This document shows, one piece after another, positions 57,311 through 64,000 of a stretch of DNA of 64,000 bases. The notes below the pieces were generated by a model. It did no database searches. It worked only from the letters and a program-made list of their open reading frames with translations, and was not told the DNA's origin. Position numbers and translations under genes: made by a program. This DNA is from Acanthaster planci (Eukaryota; Echinodermata; Asteroidea; Valvatida; Acanthasteridae), in the NCBI RefSeq assembly GCF_001949145.1, contig NW_019091369.1, forward strand, positions 564,856 to 628,855. The letters run 5' to 3'. Every line of letters begins with the position of its first letter. Within the stretch, counting starts at the first letter, position 1.

Positions 57311-58890
57311 CAACAGAGAAAACTTGCACTGAAACACAATTGCTATCATCTCCAAATGCACCAGTACCACTGCACTCCCAAAAGGGATGGAACTACTTTA
57401 TGATATTGCCTGTTTGAGTTTGGCCCACAAATACAGTGTCAACCAGGACTAAAACATCCAAGATCTTTGTGCTACAGTAGCCTAAAGCACAAGCGGGTTC
57501 AGAACTGAGCTCTAGGGGGTGGCTAATAAGTCACTGGTATTCCACCGGTCCGCATCCCACTTGCTGCATGCACCATTTAGAAAGGTTCCAAAACATGAGC
57601 CGGGATGCTTAACTTCTTCCATCTCTCCCCCTAATGTCCACACCTGTAAGGCACCCACATACATGTAGCACTTATCGATTGCAAAAACCTGTCGCCTCTT
57701 CAGGTGTCAGTGCCTACCTGTGACCAAATGAGAAGCAGATGGAGCATGGGGGGAGGAGACTGGGGTCACCCCAGGCCACTGCATGCCAGGAGGAAGCCGC
57801 CAAGTACTCCTAACCAACAGCGGCTTGGAAACCTGAAAGGTGTATCCTGCCTTCCCCCCAAAAAGGGGGCAAATCACCCAATGGGCTATGCCCCTCCTGA
57901 GGATGGGGTAAAAACAAAAAGTCAACCTACACGAGAGATGCTTGAACTCTTTTACCAAAGATTACAATAATGATGTTACAATTTTTTTTGTGCGTACTGG
58001 TAATCCTGAGAGTCCACTTAGCAGTGCGTAATTCCACAAAGGCTTCGGTCCATGGAGAAATATCACACACCACACTGATTGTCTATCAAAGATCCGTATC
58101 CTCCTGAGTTGAAGGGCGCCCTCATCGGCAAAGAAGAGACAGGTTGGTAGCTGTAGGAAGTTTTCCAACGGGGGTCGTGCACACGCCCTGGCCACACGTG
58201 ACGACTGTACATTCAAACACAAATGGTCGAGCGCGCTCGTCGCATCCTGCATCAAACGCTCAAAAAAACTGCGCATGCACAATGTGGGTTCCCATCATAT
58301 GAATAGGACTGTCTTTACTTTACTTTGCTCTCGCTCGGAATAGATACCCCTCCCCCCATCAGCAAGGGTCCCTTGTTTTAAACGCGACTCAACAAATGCG
58401 GCTTTTCTGGTACAGACCGTAAAATGATGCCAGTGGGATGATGCATGCTACAGTGCACCACGGTTAAAGATTACAGTTAACAAAGACATAGTTGCCTTGC
58501 TGCGATTTGCATTTGATCTCATGTCAGCGGACTATTTGAGGAAGTCTTCGATAAATTTGGACATTCCATGCGATAAAAGAAGGGATTCATCAAAACTGCC
58601 TCTCCAAATACACTTCCAAATCCTCTTCCCTGACAACTATTAGGAGAAATGCAATTTACCAGTGACCAGCCGGTGAATAGAATTTGTTGACCATTTCCCA
58701 CTATGCACTGCAAAAATGGCCTTTCCATGGCAGCCTCTTATTGGTACACCGTACCGTTCATTGTTCATACTACCCCAACAAAATACACAAATGGCCCCAA
58801 TGACTTATCATACGTGTGCCTTAGAAACATCACGTTCAAAGATGTTGTGTTACTGGATAGAGCAGAAAACGTAGTGTCTGCTCCAATATG
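57311..58890. other. Non-coding region
   Basis: No supported gene. It has short overlapping open frames, and I see nothing structured in it. Confidence 0.45.
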
Positions 58891-59052
58891 GGTGATTCAC
58901 AATAGTGCGCCTCCAAGAGTTTGCAACGCGTTGGCCAATCACAATGCAAGAAATTTGTCGACCCTTTCCAAACGCGCATTGGGTAGACAAATTTCGCACA
59001 CTGTGATTGATTAACGGATTGCAAATTCTTGGAGGCGCGCTACTGCAAAACG
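58891..59052. mobile_element. Fold-back element, copy 2 of the 30842-31013 family
   Basis: The left arm reads GGTGATTCACAATAGTGCGC, then CTCCAAGAGTTTGCAACGCG and CCAATCACAATGC. The right arm carries the complementary CTTGGAGGCGCGC. The central GACCCTTTCCAAACGCGCA is the reverse complement of the centre of copy 1, so the two copies lie in opposite orientation. The outer part of the right arm has diverged. Confidence 0.82.
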
Positions 59053-62000
59053 CATGTATTTTTTGAAGTCTACAAGGCCATTTTCCAACACTCAACTTCG
59101 TCTCCGTCTCAGGCTTTGTCCCCGAAAACAATCCCTGATTGTGGGCCTGGATCGTTTAAATCAAATTGAATTACGGTAAGTTTTGGGGTTTTTTTGCATC
59201 TTATTTGATGTTCTGTGGCACTATTAGACTAAATACTGCACTTACAGCTTCAAAGTCAGGTAAAAAAATAGTTGAAGCCTGAGACAGAGCCAAAGTTGAG
59301 CATTGGAAAGCGGCCAAGACCTATGAAAAAGCTGGCAGTTGAAACCAAATTTACGTGTAGTGCACATTAAAAAGTGTTAAAGATGCACTTGTGTCAAAAT
59401 GGGCATATTCTTTCCAACTTTGAACAGTATGCATGTCATTCAGTATCAATTCTGTACGCTACTTTAAAAGCATCTAATATGAACTTGATAGATGGTGTGC
59501 AAATCAAAGGGGAAACAAAGATTCAGGATACACAGGTAACTCTGACTAAGCTAAGTAGGATTAGTGGATTTCCTATGCTGTATCTTGCTAATTAGTTTTG
59601 ATTTGATGTACAGTATCAACCAGGGTCCCGCGTGGGATACCATGATGCCAGAAATGTCTCATGTGGGCTTTATGTGAAACAACTCATCACGGGTCCAGGC
59701 GTGAACATATGAACAACTGGGGGGGGGGCGTTAAGAGGATTTACAGGTTACTCTTGTTATCATCAAACTCATTATCACGTACAAGTACTGACTGCTGCGG
59801 TAGACACTGTGCACAGGATGGAAAAATAAAACCGGTGTCCCCTGTGATTAGTAGAGCATCCTATCTTTCCAACGGCAAAGCAAATGGAAAACTCTGCATG
59901 TCTCCTCATCAGAAGAACCTGTACGCGATGACACATCTGCTTTGTATCAATATAAGAGTGAAAATCGGGACGATTTTGATTTCAATTCAAATTAGGCACA
60001 CTTCATCCAACTTCTTCATGAAAGGAAGTTCCCACTAGTGCACTTCCCTGACATGGACCCGGCACCTGGAGTTACTATGGTTCCAGCATTACAGCTCCTA
60101 CGTGTGTGCATGGTACATTTTAGCCACAGAAGCATTACTCAGGCTGCATCCAAATCTGTTGTCTAGAGCTAGGTCTGGGGCTTCACTCCAATGGAAATAC
60201 GACGAGACCCACCGACAACAGACGTAGCCATAGCTCTGGAAGCCCGTTTCAGGACGCTGCCTCCGAGTGGGAGGCGACATTAAAAGATAACTGTCATGTG
60301 ACGAGGTCTTGCCCAATCATCAAACAGAATCTAGAGGGCCAGATGTCTGCATGTGTAAAGATGCTTCATTTTCTCTGCATTGCTGGTGGACTCTGGGCAT
60401 CGTCTCATGTTAAATGTGGGAACAAGGAGGACATTTGGACACTCTGTCCACATACAGGTACTGTATACACAAGACTACAGCAGTGGAAAGGCGAGCAATG
60501 ACCAATTTCCAAATGAATATGTGCACGTAATCCATGACAGGTGTGTAGGCAAATTCGACTGTGAGGAAGAGTTCTATATATGGACATCACTCATTTATCC
60601 CTGCAGCGGTACTGGTACATTAGCCATCAGAAAGTAACATCATACATATCCTAAAGAGCCAATACTAGCTGGGAAAAGGTGGATGTCTTTTTTTAACTTA
60701 GAAAACACTGGTAGGATTTTTCACACCAGTCTCACTGGGTTTGTGCAAAGGGTGTCAAGTGATGTTCAGGTAAGGAACTCTTTCCCAGAGGTGAACTCAC
60801 TTTGCAGTCTTCACCTGTACTTTCACTGATGAGACAGCGTTCAGGTTCTTTAGTTGCATGCATGAGTGGAAGTTCGTAAGGATTAAAGACATGTAAGGTT
60901 AAAGTTGGCATTCCATACATGTTGGAATATGTCCTACTCCATGATATCCCGCATGAGGACAGAATGGTGTAAGTTCAACGTTCATAGCACACACAGGTAC
61001 AATAAAGATGCATTCTGAGGATCCAAATAAACTTAGCATGACAAAACTTTGTCCAAACGCTTTGACTTCTCAAACAGCCAGTGCATGTCTGTATTTAAAT
61101 GAGCTACTACACTCAAAGGTACATGGACGTGTAATTCATGGACAGATGGAAGGAGTTGCAAAGATAACTATGCATGGTTGCTCCAAAAGGGTCGAGACAG
61201 GGGGGGCACCTTTAATGATTCTCCGCGCAAAATACTTTTTCAACTATCTGCCACGGTCTACAGTGAGATGGCCTTTGGAAACGCATACATGTACACGTAG
61301 CTAATCGGTCCGCCGTTTATCTCCAAATTTCCTTGGCATCAGCCCAACGGACAAAATAATACAACCCTCCCGTCTCTTAACTTGACTGACTGCTAGATTG
61401 CTGTGCCCAGGTTCAATGCGGGGGCTAAATATACTCTAAGGCAAATATAGGTTGGGTTAGGAGTTAACAATCTTTGCCAAAGGGCAAACTTTGCAGTCTA
61501 CATGTAACCTTTTTTACACTGGGGTTAATAGGTATCCAGTGCTGCATGTCAGCACGTATCCAATAATGCTTTGAAGGTGTGGGGTCTCACAGCGAAGGCG
61601 TAGTTCAGACTAGCACGTATGGGAAACCATGTTTGTGGTCCCGGCCTAACCGTCCAGACATGACGTTTGATGCAAACTGTGGATCTGAGATCAGGCTCAA
61701 ACCAAACCAAGAGCATATGGTCGATGAAATTGATAACACGCTCACCAATTTGGTGGGTCAGCCTAAAGTTGAATCAGCGCACAATCGAGGTCTGACTAAC
61801 ATGGAGATCAGCAAAACGGCATGACTTGGACTAATATGTGACTTAGACAAAATAATATTCATATCAAAATTTGACTCAGAAAGAAACTGTCAAAATACTT
61901 CCAGACCAAAACAACACAGTCTAACTGGAAATGGCATGTCCATGTGCAACACCTGGGAACACTCAGAGATGAACAAAACACATCCACATCAGTGTGATTC

Positions 62001-63126
62001 AGACTTCAGAGGATTCCCAAACAAGTCATCAGGCCAATCAATTAAGTCGCATGCTCCCCATCTCCTGGGGAAAGATACCGAACCTCCAAATGCCTCTGTC
62101 CTAGATGCATCAGGGAATCCAAGTTCAACATCCCAGTTTTCAGAGATTTCAGGTGCAAAAACACATCGCTGTCCCAGGATGGGTGGGGGAAAGCCCATCC
62201 TGCTTGACTCTTCCGAGCGCGCATGATGTTCCTAAGGGTCTGCATGACAATTTCCCGGTGGCTGTCAATTTAGCGACGGGCAGTGCTGACACACCCTCAT
62301 TTTAGTACCAACAACAAACCATGCAAAAAGACTTAACTGTGAGAGCACAAACTTTTAAAAAAAAAGAAGTAAATATGGGCAGTTACAAACAGAAATGGAA
62401 ATAACCATTCCAATGTTAGAGCTCATGAATATTTGTACATGTAATCAATAAATAGAAAAAAATTCAAACACACATACATGTAGTGGGAATATCACATACA
62501 GTACATGCAGTTCCACAAATAACCAAAAATCATGATATTAAGTACTGCAAAACTTTCTGTTTATATTTTGATATCATAAAAGTGGGTATTCAAATTTACA
62601 AAATCCCTTATAACAATGTTTTGGGTTTTGGCTGTCCTTTGAACCAGCAGTCAAGCAGAGCATTCATGTCCCACAATTTGTCCTGTAAGTAGTTCAAGTC
62701 TCATTGTTCTTCCATCAACGTGGGGGGGGGAATGTACCTTTAAAGTCATCTACAAGGTTTGCTTGATGTCCAGTTTCCCTCCGTTTGTCATCTTTGCCCT
62801 TAAAGAGCAAACTGTCAAGTCACTTCCTCCAAGCTGACCCAGAAATCTTCACCTTTGCTCTTCCCTAGCCCGCAAGATATGTGTACCTACATAAAAATCA
62901 CATTCAATCTGATGTAGAAATGTCCCCCATAAAAAAAAAAAAAAAAAACGCTTGTCTCTGGGTTTTTCGGCGACCTATCACAAGAAGGTTTGCACGGAAA
63001 ACTAAGTTTGCCACAGTCTCCCATAAGGAGAGAGTATGTGTTGAGTCACTGTTCATTCCCTAAGGTGAAGGACAACTTTGTACCTTCTAAATGAAGCACG
63101 TGTGACTCTAGTTATTAAAAAATTTG
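59053..63126. other. Non-coding region
   Basis: No coding exon, tRNA or long repeat could be supported. There are scattered ACATGTA motifs, a G9 run near 59720 and an A run at 62931-62948. Open frames are short and on both strands. Confidence 0.45.
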
Positions 63127-63273
63127 GGGCCTGTTTGTTTCACATAGATCTGGATCTTGATCAGTGATCCCAACCCTGGTTCCCTCCGTTCATTAGGTGA
63201 GTTCTTCTGGTGTCAGTGAATCAAAATCTGCTCCCTGATTGTAAACCAGATTTGAGGAAAACAAACCGGCCCT
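63127..63273. mobile_element. Small MITE-like element with inverted ends
   Basis: The left end GGGCCTGTTTGTTT, then ATCTGGAT, pairs with the right-end ATCCAGAT-like CCAGATTTG, then AAACAAACCGGCCC. Both sides are bounded by AAAAATT, a possible target duplication. The interior is about 80 bp. Confidence 0.55.
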
Positions 63274-64000
63274 AAAAATTAGGATTGAAATGATTCAGTG
63301 GTTGGGTAAGACTGGCTTCTTCAGGTGATCCTTTCTGCATTCTATTTTCCGAAAGGGGAAGCTGATGAAAAATGAACCATTCAACAGATCAACGAGGGAG
63401 GCTAGTTTTACCATAACACAAGATAGAACAGTCAGTATTTCTTTGAAAACAACTAACCCACAGATTTTGTACACCTTTAAAGATGCCATTACATTTTAAC
63501 TACAGGAATGAAACTGGGAAGTCAGACAAAGCACAAGGAATTCCCAAAATGACAAGAATACCAGAATACAAGGGAAAGAAGAGAGGAAATTGGCTGATCC
63601 ATAGACAAGTTGCATCATTGTCCAAAAAAATCACCAAAAATTACCCTGAAATCTCCACCGTGCATCTTCCTATGTTTGGTCCCATTCTAACTCTCAACAT
63701 TCAGTGTAAAGGAGCCTGTGTGCATGTGATGATGAGGAAATCTGGTTGCTAACAGTATAGTTCTTTCAGAGCAAGGTGCCACTGCATTGTGTTTGTTTGC
63801 GTGCTTGCTTTTCAACGGCAAAATAGTACAAAAAGGAAATGGCATGTGATGCACTGCCGGCCAGCCAGCCAAGAAATAAAAGGGATTACAACAGTGTTTA
63901 GCTATCGGGTCTTGAAATAACAGTGCAGTGTATCAGTGCTTGGTAAGAAATGTGGGCACAGTAAGCATGGAAAACACAGAGTGCATCATACTGGTTTGTA

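Overview
This is metazoan nuclear DNA, most likely from an invertebrate deuterostome (acorn worm, echinoderm or amphioxus; I cannot decide which). The evidence is a posterior-class Hox gene split by a long intron just before the homeobox, many small exons with GT/AG borders and phase-1 introns, animal-type tRNA genes with internal promoters, tRNA-derived SINEs, non-LTR retrotransposon remains, many fold-back elements and frequent TACATGTA-type motifs. One run of N (56904-57175) shows a draft assembly. Most open frames in this window are chance.

Layout. 1-4.6 kb holds no gene but has a perfect 65-bp inverted repeat (2875-3010). 5265-14663 (minus) is a two-exon posterior Hox gene of the Hox9-13/Abd-B class with an 8.6-kb intron. 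18632-21352 (minus) is a 906-residue, Ser/Pro-rich, apparently single-exon protein of unknown family. Upstream of it lies a CpG-rich block with three perfect CRE palindromes, two of them in a 149-bp tandem repeat. 22851-35300 (minus) can be assembled into ten exons whose phases all agree. They encode a 678-residue type I membrane protein: signal peptide, Ig-like domains, a Cys-containing region, a CCP-like segment, a GCC2/GCC3 Cys repeat, one transmembrane helix and a short tail. Its introns carry four tRNA-Asn genes on the opposite strand and a decayed CR1/jockey-like LINE. 38261-41090 (minus) can be assembled into a secreted protein of about 230 residues whose C-terminal half resembles the farnesoic-acid O-methyltransferase-like (FAMeT) domain. 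41.1-64 kb has no gene I can support and is full of SINEs, fold-back elements and simple repeats.

All four protein genes point the same way (minus). The Hox gene is followed on its 5' side by three non-Hox genes, so the window probably covers an edge or break of the Hox cluster, or a Hox gene that has left it. The secreted FAMeT-like protein and the Ig/CCP/GCC receptor are neighbours and both look extracellular. A working relationship between them is only a possibility. The exon models were built by eye from splice consensus, phase and protein continuity, with no transcript evidence.
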